Origin: Micromonospora sp. NBC_01813
GTDB lineage: Bacteria; Actinomycetota; Actinomycetes; Mycobacteriales; Micromonosporaceae
Direction: 5' to 3'
Length of the DNA: 64,000 nt
NCBI RefSeq assembly: GCF_035917335.1
Contig: NZ_CP109067.1
Location: forward strand, 3,657,001 to 3,721,000
Of this stretch, positions 26,001 to 33,400 are shown in pieces; the first letter of the stretch is position 1; every line of letters starts with the position of its first letter. Made by a program: the position numbers and the translations under genes. The notes below the pieces were generated by a model. That model searched no databases and was not told the origin of the DNA. It was given only the letters and a program-made list of their open reading frames with translations.

Positions 26001-26521
26001 AGTTTCGCCTCGGCCAACTCCTGGCGGTAGCGGTCCAGCTCAGCTTGCAGGCCGGCGACGATGCTCTGTGGCACCTGCTGCGGTGGCGGGCTGGGTGGCA
26101 CGAAACCGATCGGGCTGCGGTCGTCGGTCAACGCCCGGTGGAACCAGATGCCCAGCTCGAAGCAGTCGCGCAGCATCTCCAGCGCGGTTCGCACCTGGTC
26201 GAGGTGGTCGTGCACCGCCTGGTTGCCGACCTTGCGCAGCCGGGTGAACGCGTCGAAGACCTTCGGCACCAGTACGCCGGCCGCGTTCAGTGCCTGCACC
26301 TGGTGGTGGAAGCTGCCGTCACTCGTCCTGGTGCCGGTGCGATGCACCAGGTCACGGGCCATGGTGTCGCCGAAGGCGCGCGCTTTGAACATTGACGCCT
26401 GAGCGTCCACATAGATTAGCGACTCGGTGCCCACGCCGTAGAAGACCAGCAACGGATGATCCACAAGGAACCCGAAGTTGGCGGACTGGTTGGCGAGCCT
26501 ACGAATACGCTGATGATCCAC
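23024..26521 (-). CDS. hsdR: Type I restriction endonuclease subunit HsdR
   Basis: 1,165 aa if started at the GTG at 26521 (VDHQRIRRLANQSANFGFL), which has GGAGAG just upstream; the open frame extends to 26659 but that leader is not family-like. Domains: DUF4145-like N-terminus (to about 150), coiled coil (about 160-240), nuclease domain (near 265-360), and an SF2 motor with Walker A MATGAGKTYTAV near 445, DECH in IIVDECHRSIYG near 572 and GLTATP, then a helical C-terminus. It translocates and cuts unmethylated DNA. First gene of the hsdRSM operon, whose order differs from the common hsdRMS. Confidence 0.94.
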   Translation of the reverse strand: MDHQRIRRLANQSANFGFLVDHPLLVFYGVGTESLIYVDAQASMFKARAFGDTMARDLVHRTGTRTSDGSFHHQVQALNAAGVLVPKVFDAFTRLRKVGNQAVHDHLDQVRTALEMLRDCFELGIWFHRALTDDRSPIGFVPPSPPPQQVPQSIVAGLQAELDRYRQELAEAKLLLDGEPSVAAARVVAEAAADRAVTESAARRTVAAELVADLEPQMTAASAEFAAREPVKVSAAKREAFISRARRASAEPLNEVQTRAEIDRQLTAAGWQVQDETQINLYAGTGVAVREVTLATGRADYLLYVQQKLVGVIEAKREGTAPRGAEAQLDRYLRGLTAAQRMSAWRRDAPLPFGYVATGTETAFVNGLDPQPRTREVFAFHRPETLARWMREAADDPAAPTLRARLRQLPPLAEDGLRQAQIDAVRGLEGALAADRPRSLIQMATGAGKTYTAVTSSYRLLRHAKATRILFLVDRNNLGRQTLREYAGFAAPGDGRKFTELYNVDRLAGAGMLDSSAVVISTIQRLYGALAGRELPDVDVDDQAYDSYDLDEPAQVAYNPAIPPEAFDLIIVDECHRSIYGKWRAVLEYFDAFMVGLTATPVKQTLGFFQQNLVSEYTYEQAVADGVNVGFDVYRIRTEISDAGATIEAKTVVPLRDRRTRAERYQELEEDFSYAAKDLGRSVISKGQLKLVLETFRDRLFTEIFPGRTTVPKTLIFAVDDNHAEEIVKMVRDIFGRGNDFATKITYASRRNGDNPDELIQALRNSPELRIAVTVDMIATGTDVRPLECVFFLRPVRTATYFEQMKGRGARTIDPADFQSVTPDAKVKDRFVIVDAVGVTEQELDEAVPLHRRTEAQISLKELLGKAGTLTADADEVATLAARLARLDRQLTDDERAELTDLADGQPLAAIARRLTDAVAPEALIPAHAAGPDAVRDLLAEALRPLAAAPELRQRILEIRRAHDITIDEVNADRLVSAAGVPAAERAQKVVHSWHAYLEEHRDEITALQVFFDGKGRVDFDQLKELAARIARPPQAWTPDRLWEAYVLLGRTAEAPGDRGVTDLITLIRYELDLDQELRPYRTVVEERFQGWLLRQEQAGTTFTPEQVWWLERIKNVIAASVAVTPDDLDGAPFTERGGIDGYVRAFGNDRAEPLITELNQELAA

Positions 26522-26673
26522 AACTCTCCACAGGGGTATGAAACCGGTGCAGAACGCCAGAGCATAGCCGCGCTTCTCGATGGGCCGCCATCCTCCGGCG
26601 ACATTCAATTCATGCCGCTTCGGCCCGGCCCGCCGCGACGATGCGGTGGCGGCAGCCACCTACCGTCGACCAG

Positions 26674-27204
26674 GTGACCGACGATCTCGACTCTGGCGGC
26701 TCCCGACGCACGCCTCCTCGGTGGCTGGTACGCCTCGGGGGCGCGCTGCTGCCTAGCACCGTCGCGTTGGCCTGCTACCTGGCGATGATCATCGGTCTGG
26801 TGATGGTCGGATCCTCCGTGTCCCGGATCCCGAAGGTCGCAAGTGAGATGAGCCGCTATCTCACCCTCAGCGCGCTGATCATCATCGCGGTCTGGGCCGT
26901 GGTCGGACTGGCCCTGCGCCGGCTGGTGGTCGACGAGGACCGGGCCATGGCCCAGATCTTCACGCTCTTCCTGCTCACGGGGACCACCTTCGCGCTCGGC
27001 GCGCTCGTCTCCAGCGAGCGGGACCGGGAACTGATCCGCACCGGGCCGTCCGCCGCCGCTGAGGTCGCCGTGGCCGGAAGGTCCGCCGACCCACTGCTGA
27101 TCGGCGATCCATATCAGATCTATGAGCTGCGGCTGCTACACGGCGACCAGCGCGAGTTCATCGTGACCGGAGCTGCCGGCGAGTTCCGGGAGGGCGAACT
27201 ACTA
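26674..27204 (+). pseudogene. Membrane protein, 5' part (IS630-disrupted)
   Basis: 177 codons from the GTG at 26674. Membrane helices are seen near residues 20-45 (GGALLPSTVALACYLAMIIG), 60-80 and 90-115, then a soluble beta-rich stretch (DPYQIYELRLLHGDQREFIV). It ends in LL at the TA target of the IS630-family insertion. Joining to 28349 restores an in-frame 228-aa protein with a further C-terminal membrane helix. Family not recognised. The chimeric frame through the IS adds only about ten foreign residues before stopping. Confidence 0.85.
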
Positions 27205-28346
27205 GTGTCGCGTGTCGTAAGTGGTTTTGTGGTTTAGGTGCGGGACAATGAGGCATGTCTGTTGCCGCGCCTTTGGCGCTTCGCCCGGGAGATGGGTCTC
27301 GTCTACGCGCACTGACCCGGTCATCACAGGCAGCGGCGGGTCTGGCGCAGCGGGCGAGGATTGTTCTACTGGCCGCTGAAGGTATGCCGAACGCGGCGAT
27401 CGGCCGTCAGGTCGGGGTGTCGACCCCGACGGTCCTGGCGTGGCGTAACCGCTACGACGCCGGCGGCATCGACGCGTTGGCCGACCTGGGGCGCTCGGGC
27501 CGACCGTCGGTGGTCGACGAAGTCGCCATCGTGGTGCGTACCGTCTCCGACGACGGGCGGCCGCCAGCGGACCTCGGAGTGACGCACTGGTCGGCGCGGC
27601 TGCTGGCCGACCAGATGCGCCGGGAGGGAACCCCGGTCAGCTTCGCCACCGTTTCACGTGTCTGGCGCAAATGGGGCCTGCAGCCGCACCGGTCGGAGAC
27701 GTTCAAGTTCTCCACCGATCCTCAACTGGAAGCCAGGATCCGGGACGTGGTCGGCCTGTACCTGAACCCGCCGGCCGGCGCGGTGGTGGTCTCGGTCGAC
27801 GAGAAGTCCCAGGTCCAGGCGCTCGACCGGACCGCGCCGATCCTGCCGCTCCGCCCCGGACTGGCGGAGCGCCGGACCCACGACTACGTCCGCAACGGCA
27901 CCACCACCCTGTTCGCCGCCCTGGAGGTGGCCACCGGACGCGTCAGCGCCGACGCCTGCTTCGACCGGCACTCCAACGTGGAGTTCCTGGCCTTCCTCAA
28001 GCAGGTCGCCAAGGCCCACCCCCGAGTGCAACTGCACGTCGTGGTCGACAACTACGCCACCCACAACCACCCGAACGTCAAAGCCTGGCTGGCCCGCCAC
28101 CCCCGCATCACCATGCACTTCACCCCCACCAGCTGTTCCTGGCTGAACATGGTGGAGATCTTCTTCGGGATCATCACCCGCCAGGCCATCCGCCGCGGCA
28201 CCTTCACCTCCGTGCCCGACCTGACCGCCGCGATCCGTGCGTTCATCGACGGCTACAACCAGCGATGCAAACCCTTCGCCTGGACCAAAACCGCCGACCA
28301 GATCCTCACCAAAGCAAACCGCGAAAAGACTTCAGACACGGGACAC
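27205..28346 (+). mobile_element. Complete IS630-family insertion sequence
   Basis: 1,142 bp. Imperfect terminal repeats: left GTGTCGCGTGTCGTAAGT, right (complement) GTGTCCCGTGTCTGAAGT. It is flanked by a TA duplication (27203-27204 and 28347-28348) within an original CTAG, the target preference described for IS630. One transposase gene fills it. The host gene reads through exactly after excision, so the insertion is recent. Confidence 0.93.
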
Positions 28347-28349
28347 TAG
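27255..28349 (+). CDS. IS630-family transposase
   Basis: 364 aa from the ATG at 27255. An N-terminal HTH (EGMPNAAIGRQVGVSTPTVL) and a second winged-helix-like part precede the DDE core: VVSVDEKSQVQALD, HVVVDNYATHNHP and the glutamate in SWLNMVEIFFGIITRQAIRR. Length and motifs are those of intact, probably active enzymes. The stop codon TAG is formed by the TA target duplication plus the first host base, so the element does not encode its own stop. Confidence 0.95.
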   Translation: MSVAAPLALRPGDGSRLRALTRSSQAAAGLAQRARIVLLAAEGMPNAAIGRQVGVSTPTVLAWRNRYDAGGIDALADLGRSGRPSVVDEVAIVVRTVSDDGRPPADLGVTHWSARLLADQMRREGTPVSFATVSRVWRKWGLQPHRSETFKFSTDPQLEARIRDVVGLYLNPPAGAVVVSVDEKSQVQALDRTAPILPLRPGLAERRTHDYVRNGTTTLFAALEVATGRVSADACFDRHSNVEFLAFLKQVAKAHPRVQLHVVVDNYATHNHPNVKAWLARHPRITMHFTPTSCSWLNMVEIFFGIITRQAIRRGTFTSVPDLTAAIRAFIDGYNQRCKPFAWTKTADQILTKANREKTSDTGH

Positions 28350-28504
28350 CGGTCCAGGTCGACCCGGCCGGCATCCTCAACCCGAAACTCGCCCGGGACA
28401 CCGATCCCAACCTCGGCCTGCTCCAGACCAGCGCCGCGCTCTCGCTGATCGTGGCGCTCGTCGGCGCCACCGCTTTGTTCGTCAGCGAATGGCGGGCGCG
28501 TTAG
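28349..28504 (+). pseudogene. Membrane protein, 3' part (IS630-disrupted)
   Basis: 51 codons plus stop: AVQVDPAGILNPKLARDTDP, then the membrane helix TSAALSLIVALVGATALFV and a basic end WRAR. In frame with 26674-27204 once the IS and one TA are removed. Separated from its start by the element, it is not expected to be made. Confidence 0.85.
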
Positions 28505-28535
28505 CACACCCCGCGCCGGCCGGATCGGGAGGGCG

Positions 28536-29423
28536 GTGAATGATGGCCGGGTGAGCGAGTATCAGTACTACGAATTCCTGGCCATCGACCGGCCGCTCGA
28601 CGCTGAGCAGATGAGCGAGCTACGCGAGTTGTCGACCCGCGCGGAGATCACCCACACCAGCTTCACCAACTCGTACGACTGGGGCGACTTCAAAGGCGAC
28701 CCGCTCGCCATGGTCGAGGGATACTTCGACGCGCACCTCTACCTCGCCAACTGGGGCAGCCGGCAGCTCGTGCTCCGGCTCCCGCTGCGGCTGCTCGATC
28801 TGGAGACGGCCCAGCAGTACTGCTGGGCCGAGCCGGCCGAGGCGTACCAGACCGACGAACACCTGATCCTCAACTTCTCCAGCGAGCAGGACGACGAGGA
28901 CTTCGAGCACGGCGGCGAGGGCCTGCTCGGCCCGATGGTGTCGATCCGCGAACACCTGGCCGCCGGGGACCACCGGGCGCTCTACCTCGCCTGGCTGCTG
29001 CAGATCCAGGGCGGCGAGTTCGGCGACGAGGCGACCGAACCACCGGTGCCGGCCGGGCTCGCCGACCTGACCGGCGCGTTGCAGGGCTTCGTCGACTTCC
29101 TGCGGATCGACCCACATCTGATCGCCGCCGCCGCGCAGGCCAGCCCCGCCATTGGCGCGGGCGCCACGTCCGGCATCGGGCCTGGTGCCGACGATTCCGC
29201 GGAGCTGACCGACTGGGTGACCCGGCTGCCCGCCGCCGACAAGGACGCCGCCCTGCTCGGCCTGCTGCGCGGCGACGCGTTGACGGTGGCCGCCGAGCTG
29301 CGTCGGCGGTTCCGGGCCGACCACCGGCAGCCGGCCGACACCGACGCTGGCACCGGCACCCGGCGCACCGTCGGCGAGCTGCTCGACACCGCCGAGACGC
29401 TACGGACGGCGGTACGTAGCTGA
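28536..29423 (+). CDS. Conserved hypothetical protein
   Basis: 295 aa from the GTG at 28536, or 290 from the GTG at 28551 (MSEYQYYEFLAIDRPLD). The opening YEFLAIDRPLDAEQMSELRE, then TSFTNSYDWGDFKGDP and YFDAHLYLANWGSRQLVLRL, is a pattern I recall from uncharacterised actinobacterial proteins. No catalytic motif, signal peptide or membrane helix is visible; the middle is acidic and the C-terminus helical. It stands alone after the disrupted membrane gene. Function unknown. Confidence 0.8.
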   Translation: MNDGRVSEYQYYEFLAIDRPLDAEQMSELRELSTRAEITHTSFTNSYDWGDFKGDPLAMVEGYFDAHLYLANWGSRQLVLRLPLRLLDLETAQQYCWAEPAEAYQTDEHLILNFSSEQDDEDFEHGGEGLLGPMVSIREHLAAGDHRALYLAWLLQIQGGEFGDEATEPPVPAGLADLTGALQGFVDFLRIDPHLIAAAAQASPAIGAGATSGIGPGADDSAELTDWVTRLPAADKDAALLGLLRGDALTVAAELRRRFRADHRQPADTDAGTGTRRTVGELLDTAETLRTAVRS

Positions 29424-29460
29424 CCGCTCTGCAGTACGTCGCTGACCGGTCCGGCGACCG

Positions 29461-30915
29461 TCAGGACGAGGTCGGCGCCGGCAGGACCGCTTTCACGCAG
29501 TCGTGGAGCCGCCGCAGACCCTCGGCGACCCGGTAGGTCGGGATTGCCCCATACCCGAAGATGAGACCGGGCCGGGTCGCCGGGTCGACGACGAACATCC
29601 CGAAGTCGAAGATGTGGACGCCTGCCCGCCGGGCCACCTCGACCAGCCGGCTGCTGTCGGTCGCCGTCGCCGACCTCAGGTGCGCACTCACGTGCAGCCC
29701 GGCCGCTGACCCGACGACTTCCAGCCAGGGCGCGAGCGGGCCGACCAGCGCGGCCATGATCTCCCGATGCCGCAACCGGTAGACCGCGCGCATCCGCCGT
29801 ACGTGCGCGGCCAACCCGCCGCTGTCGATGAACTCGGCCAACGCGGCCTGTTCGAACAGCGAGCTGTGCCAGTCGGTGACGAACCTCGCCCCCAGCAGGG
29901 CGTGGTGCAGCGACGGCGGTGCCACCAGGAACCCGAGGCGCAGCGCGGGCAGCAGCGTCTTCGAGAACGTTCCCGCGTAGAGGACCCGGCCGGTGTGGTC
30001 GATGCTGTGCAGCGGCGACAACGGCTGGTCGGTGTAGCGGAACTCGGTGTCGTAGTCGTCCTCGATGATCGCCGCGTCGTGCCGGACGGCCCAGGCGAGC
30101 AGCGCGGCCCGCCGGCGGTGTGACATCGCCATACCCAGTGGCAGCTGATGCGACGGCGTCACGTACACCAACCGGGCGTCGTCCGGCAGCCCGTCGACGA
30201 CGATGCCCTCGTCGTCCACCGGCACCGGCACCACCCGGGCACCCAGCGCGGTAAACAGCATCCGGGGCGGCGACCACCCCGGCTCCTCCACCGCGACACG
30301 GGCACCGGGCGCGAGCAGTACCCGGGCGACCAGGTCGACGGACTGCTGGATTCCGTTGGTCACCAGCACATCCGAGGCGCTGGCCGCGATCCCTCGGGAG
30401 ACCCGCACGTGCCGGGCGATCGCCGCCCGAAGTGCCGGATGCCCGGCCGGGTCGGTGGGCAGACCCGATCCGACGACCGAGGGGTGCACCTGCCGGCCGA
30501 GCAGCCGCCGCCACGTGGCGTACGGGAACAGTCTGGGGTCCGGGCTGCCGACCCGGAAGTCGAACAGTGGTGTCTCGGTGAGGTCCGGCGGCAGCAGCAC
30601 CTGCTCCCAGGCCCGCCGCGCCCGCAGCGGCGAACCGGCGACCGCCGCCGGGGGCGGCGTGGTCGCGGCCCCGTTCGCCACAGACCGCACATAGGTGCCG
30701 GCACCGGTACGGGCCACCAGTAGCCCTTCGGCGACCAGCCGGTCGTAGACGCCGCTGACCGTGTTACGGGAAACGCCGAGTCGGTGGGCGAACTCCCTGG
30801 TCGGCGGCAGTGCGCTGCCCGGCCGGAGCTCCCCGGCCAACACAGCGGCCCGGATCCGCCGGTAGATCTGGCCGGCAAGGTCGCGCCTGCCGTCGAAGGG
30901 GACATGCAGGTCCAC
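29461..30915 (-). CDS. MocR/PdxR-type GntR regulator with aminotransferase domain
   Basis: 484 aa from the GTG at 30915 (MDLHVPFDGRRDLAGQIYRR); the frame remains open to 30999. A GntR winged helix (LPPTREFAHRLGVSRNTVSG) covers residues 10-80. The rest is a fold-type I aminotransferase-like domain with the PLP aspartate in IIEDDYDTEF and the PLP-binding lysine in YAGTFSKTLLPALRLGF. Such proteins sense PLP or amines and often regulate a divergent gene; the gene upstream and divergent here is a ricin-type lectin, not a vitamin B6 gene. Confidence 0.9.
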   Translation of the reverse strand: MDLHVPFDGRRDLAGQIYRRIRAAVLAGELRPGSALPPTREFAHRLGVSRNTVSGVYDRLVAEGLLVARTGAGTYVRSVANGAATTPPPAAVAGSPLRARRAWEQVLLPPDLTETPLFDFRVGSPDPRLFPYATWRRLLGRQVHPSVVGSGLPTDPAGHPALRAAIARHVRVSRGIAASASDVLVTNGIQQSVDLVARVLLAPGARVAVEEPGWSPPRMLFTALGARVVPVPVDDEGIVVDGLPDDARLVYVTPSHQLPLGMAMSHRRRAALLAWAVRHDAAIIEDDYDTEFRYTDQPLSPLHSIDHTGRVLYAGTFSKTLLPALRLGFLVAPPSLHHALLGARFVTDWHSSLFEQAALAEFIDSGGLAAHVRRMRAVYRLRHREIMAALVGPLAPWLEVVGSAAGLHVSAHLRSATATDSSRLVEVARRAGVHIFDFGMFVVDPATRPGLIFGYGAIPTYRVAEGLRRLHDCVKAVLPAPTSS

Positions 30916-31066
30916 GAACCGATCGTAGATTGGCCCAGCTCGATTTGGTGCCCATTGGACCTCTGATTCAGGTCCACGGCGGACATAACCTGACCGCACC
31001 GGATCCGGCTCCGATCATCAGTCGCCCCATCGTGGGCGTCATCGTCGAACGGCAGGGAGATCCAGC

Positions 31067-31681
31067 GTGCTCTTGCGACCACCTCAGAAGTCAGTCATCC
31101 GACCGCCACGGCGGCGGCTCGCCGCGGTGCTCAGCGCACTCGTGCTGGCGGTCACCGCGCTCGCCGCTCCCCTGGTTGCCGCCCCCAGCGCCCACGCCGC
31201 CGCCCCCTGTGCGGCCGACGAATACGGTCCCTACTGGTTCGGCAACGTCAACGCGTCGAGGACCCGTGGCACCACCGTGGTGCTGGCCATCGACTCGCCC
31301 TGGGGCAACTGGTCGAAGGCCTACCTGTGGAGCTACAACAACGACAACCGGCAGAAGTTCTGTCTGCGACCCAACAGCTCCACCGGCGACGTGAACTACT
31401 ACCAGTTCCGGTACGCCGCCAACCTCGACCTCTGCCTCACCGCGCCGACTCTGGCGGCCGGGCAGCGGCTCGAACTCCTCTCATGCAATTCGAGTCTTGG
31501 CCAGGTCTGGGGTTGGGTCCCGAACGGCACCGCCATTGTCAACGGCGTGACGTGGGCCGCCATCCGGTTCCACGAGAGATCATCCGGTATGTGCATGGAT
31601 GTCTACGGCGGCTACACCGGCAACGGAACGGCGGTGCAGTTGTTCACCTGCAAGGCCGGCGACCACCAGCGCTGGTTCTGA
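31067..31681 (+). CDS. Secreted ricin-type beta-trefoil protein
   Basis: 204 aa from the GTG at 31067, with GGGAGA upstream. A long signal peptide (RRRLAAVLSALVLAVTALAA, cleavage near SAHAAA) is followed by one trefoil domain with repeated strands: DLCLTAPTLAAGQRLELLSC, QVWGW, GMCMDVYGGYTGNGTAVQLF and QRWF. These carry the QxW and C-x-x-C-type spacing of ricin B lectins. Probably an exported carbohydrate-binding protein without a catalytic domain. Divergent from the MocR gene and followed by a strong hairpin. Confidence 0.88.
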   Translation: MLLRPPQKSVIRPPRRRLAAVLSALVLAVTALAAPLVAAPSAHAAAPCAADEYGPYWFGNVNASRTRGTTVVLAIDSPWGNWSKAYLWSYNNDNRQKFCLRPNSSTGDVNYYQFRYAANLDLCLTAPTLAAGQRLELLSCNSSLGQVWGWVPNGTAIVNGVTWAAIRFHERSSGMCMDVYGGYTGNGTAVQLFTCKAGDHQRWF

Positions 31682-31716
31682 TCCGGCCGGCACGCCGCGA
31701 TCTGCGGCCCAGGGAT

Positions 31717-31756
31717 GTGAACGGCCCGTCAGGGTACTCCCTGGCGGGCCGTTCAC
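31717..31756. terminator. Hairpin terminator after ricin-type gene
   Basis: 18-bp arms GTGAACGGCCCGTCAGGG and CCCTGGCGGGCCGTTCAC with one G-U pair and a TACT loop. Nearly the same stem recurs at 33144-33176. Confidence 0.75.
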
Positions 31757-31866
31757 CGGCGGACTCCACAGTCGGCCGTGAGCCGAGCGGACCGGTCGAT
31801 CGGCCGCTGCGAGTGACATGATCTGTCCACAATGTGTCGCAGATGGCTCTGCCACGAGAGGACAGC

Positions 31867-33069
31867 ATGCACGAGAGAACACTGACCCGCCGGCGCCTGG
31901 CCGCCGGTCTGGTCATCGCGGTGACGATCACCGTAGGAGTCGCGTCGGCGGGCAGCGCCGCCTCGGCGACGGCGAAGACGGCAGCGGCCGGCGACGAGCA
32001 GCTGATCGCCCGCTCCACGACGAGTGCGGCCCCGGCGACGCGGCAGATCGTCGGCGCGGTCGCGGTCGGCGACAGGTACCCGCACGTGTTCGTCATCGGA
32101 ACCGACGGAAACCTCTGGATCAACTGGCAGGACCAGTCGGACCAGTGGAACTGGTCGAGCATGGGCACCCCGGCCGGGGTCGGCCTGCGGATGCCGATCG
32201 GGGTGACGATCGTGGACGACTCCAGCCGCCCGTACGCCTTCGTTCTCGGCACCGACCAGAACGTCTGGAGCCTCTGGCGGTCGAGCACGAGCTGGCAGTG
32301 GCGCAACCAGGGCAGTCCGCCGGGGGCGAACTTCGTGAGTTGGCCGAGCTTCGCGGCGGTCGCGGTGAACGGGACCAGCCCGTACCTCTTCGTCCGCAGC
32401 GACGGCGACGAGACGGTCTGGGTCAACTGGTGGAACGGGGCCACCTGGAACTGGACCAACATCAGCTCACCGCCGGACGGCATCGCGGCCAGCGGCCCGA
32501 TCGGGGTGCTGTTGGAGAACGGCACCCCGCAGGTCTACACCGTCAGCAACGTCGGACGGATCTGGACCACCCGGTTCGACGGCGCGCCAGCGCCCTGGGT
32601 CGACCTCGGCCAGCCTTCCCCCGGGTCGATCAGCGACGGCAGCACCGCCGCCGGCGCCAACAGCGCGATCCAGGTCGGGCCGGACGCCCGGCCGTACCTG
32701 TTCACCTCCGGTAGTGACGGCCACGCCTGGCTGCGCCGGTGGACGGGGAAGTGGGAATGGCGCAACATGGGCTCACCGCCAGGAGGACAGCTGATCCCCG
32801 GCCCGCTCGGCGCACTCTCGGTGGGCGGCACGTCGCCGTACTCGTTCTACGCTGCCGACGGTGGTGGCCTGTGGATCATCTACTGGGGCGGGCAGGACTG
32901 GTACTGGAGCGATCAGAGCCCGCCCTTCTCGCCCGTGGTGAACGGAGCTGCGGTGCTCGCGCCGCAGGATTCCACCCGGCCGGCGATCTTCCTGCGTGAC
33001 ACCAGCGGCAATCTGTGGAGCCGATGGTGGAACGGCAGCTTCTGGAGCTGGACGAACCGGAGCGCCTAG
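31867..33069 (+). CDS. Secreted seven-repeat propeller lectin-like protein
   Basis: 400 aa from the ATG at 31867 (MHERTLTRRRLAAGLVIAVT); the upstream in-frame ATG at 31834 lacks a site. After the signal peptide there are seven repeats of about 50 residues, each ending in a W..W..WxW..xxSPPxG motif (for example WRSSTSWQWRNQGSPPG, WWNGATWNWTNISSPPDG, WWNGSFWSWTNRSA). Seven blades with paired Trp/Tyr resembles PLL/PHL-type fucose-binding propellers. Function as a sugar-binding exoprotein is inferred. It is flanked by two nearly identical hairpins. Confidence 0.8.
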   Translation: MHERTLTRRRLAAGLVIAVTITVGVASAGSAASATAKTAAAGDEQLIARSTTSAAPATRQIVGAVAVGDRYPHVFVIGTDGNLWINWQDQSDQWNWSSMGTPAGVGLRMPIGVTIVDDSSRPYAFVLGTDQNVWSLWRSSTSWQWRNQGSPPGANFVSWPSFAAVAVNGTSPYLFVRSDGDETVWVNWWNGATWNWTNISSPPDGIAASGPIGVLLENGTPQVYTVSNVGRIWTTRFDGAPAPWVDLGQPSPGSISDGSTAAGANSAIQVGPDARPYLFTSGSDGHAWLRRWTGKWEWRNMGSPPGGQLIPGPLGALSVGGTSPYSFYAADGGGLWIIYWGGQDWYWSDQSPPFSPVVNGAAVLAPQDSTRPAIFLRDTSGNLWSRWWNGSFWSWTNRSA

Positions 33070-33143
33070 AACACGGGCGGTCAGCCGAGCCGCCGACCGG
33101 CGGGCTGGCCGCTGGCTACATTTCTGGCTACATCCGGATGCAA

Positions 33144-33176
33144 AACGGCCCGCCAGGGAATCCCTGGCGGGCCGTT
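33144..33176. terminator. Bidirectional hairpin terminator (tRNA and propeller gene)
   Basis: AACGGCCCGCCAGGGA and TCCCTGGCGGGCCGTT arms. Read leftward, downstream of the tRNA, the stem is followed by a short T-run (TTTTG), a proper intrinsic terminator; read rightward it closes the propeller gene. Confidence 0.8.
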
Positions 33177-33181
33177 CACCG

Positions 33182-33258
33182 TGGTAGCGGGGACAGGATT
33201 TGAACCTGCGACCTCTGGGTTATGAGCCCAGCGAGCTACCGAGCTGCTCCACCCCGCG
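33182..33258 (-). tRNA. tRNA-Met (CAT), initiator type
   Basis: 77 nt on the minus strand, 5' end at 33258, with CCA encoded at 33184-33182. The anticodon arm is CTGGGCTCATAACCCAG, with the three G-C pairs of initiator tRNA, and position 1 (C) does not pair with position 72 (T). T-arm GGTTCAAATCC and D-arm AGCTCGGTAGCT are canonical. This is the start-codon tRNA that carries formyl-Met. Confidence 0.97.
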
Positions 33259-33316
33259 GCGATGTGTAAACCTTAGCGCACCCGGTCGGCCCGCCGCAAA
33301 ACGACCCCCAAGATCC

Positions 33317-33380
33317 CGACGATCTTGCACTTATCGTTGGACATACCGGACAAAAACTCTCGATAAGTGCAAGATCGCCG
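33317..33380. repeat. Palindromic intergenic repeat (REP/MITE-like)
   Basis: Inverted arms CGACGATCTTGCACTTATCG (33317-33336) and CGATAAGTGCAAGATCGCCG (33361-33380), 19 of 20 bases complementary, with a 24-base AT-richer loop. It lies between the tRNA and the UPF0182 stop. It could terminate the latter, but the low-GC arms are unlike the other terminators here and suggest a dispersed repeat. Confidence 0.65.
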
Positions 33381-33400
33381 GGGAGGGGAAGGGCGGAAGG

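Noticed and set aside
33083-33131. Tandem ggctacat repeat before the tRNA terminator
   Set aside because: Only two imperfect copies; no function suggested.
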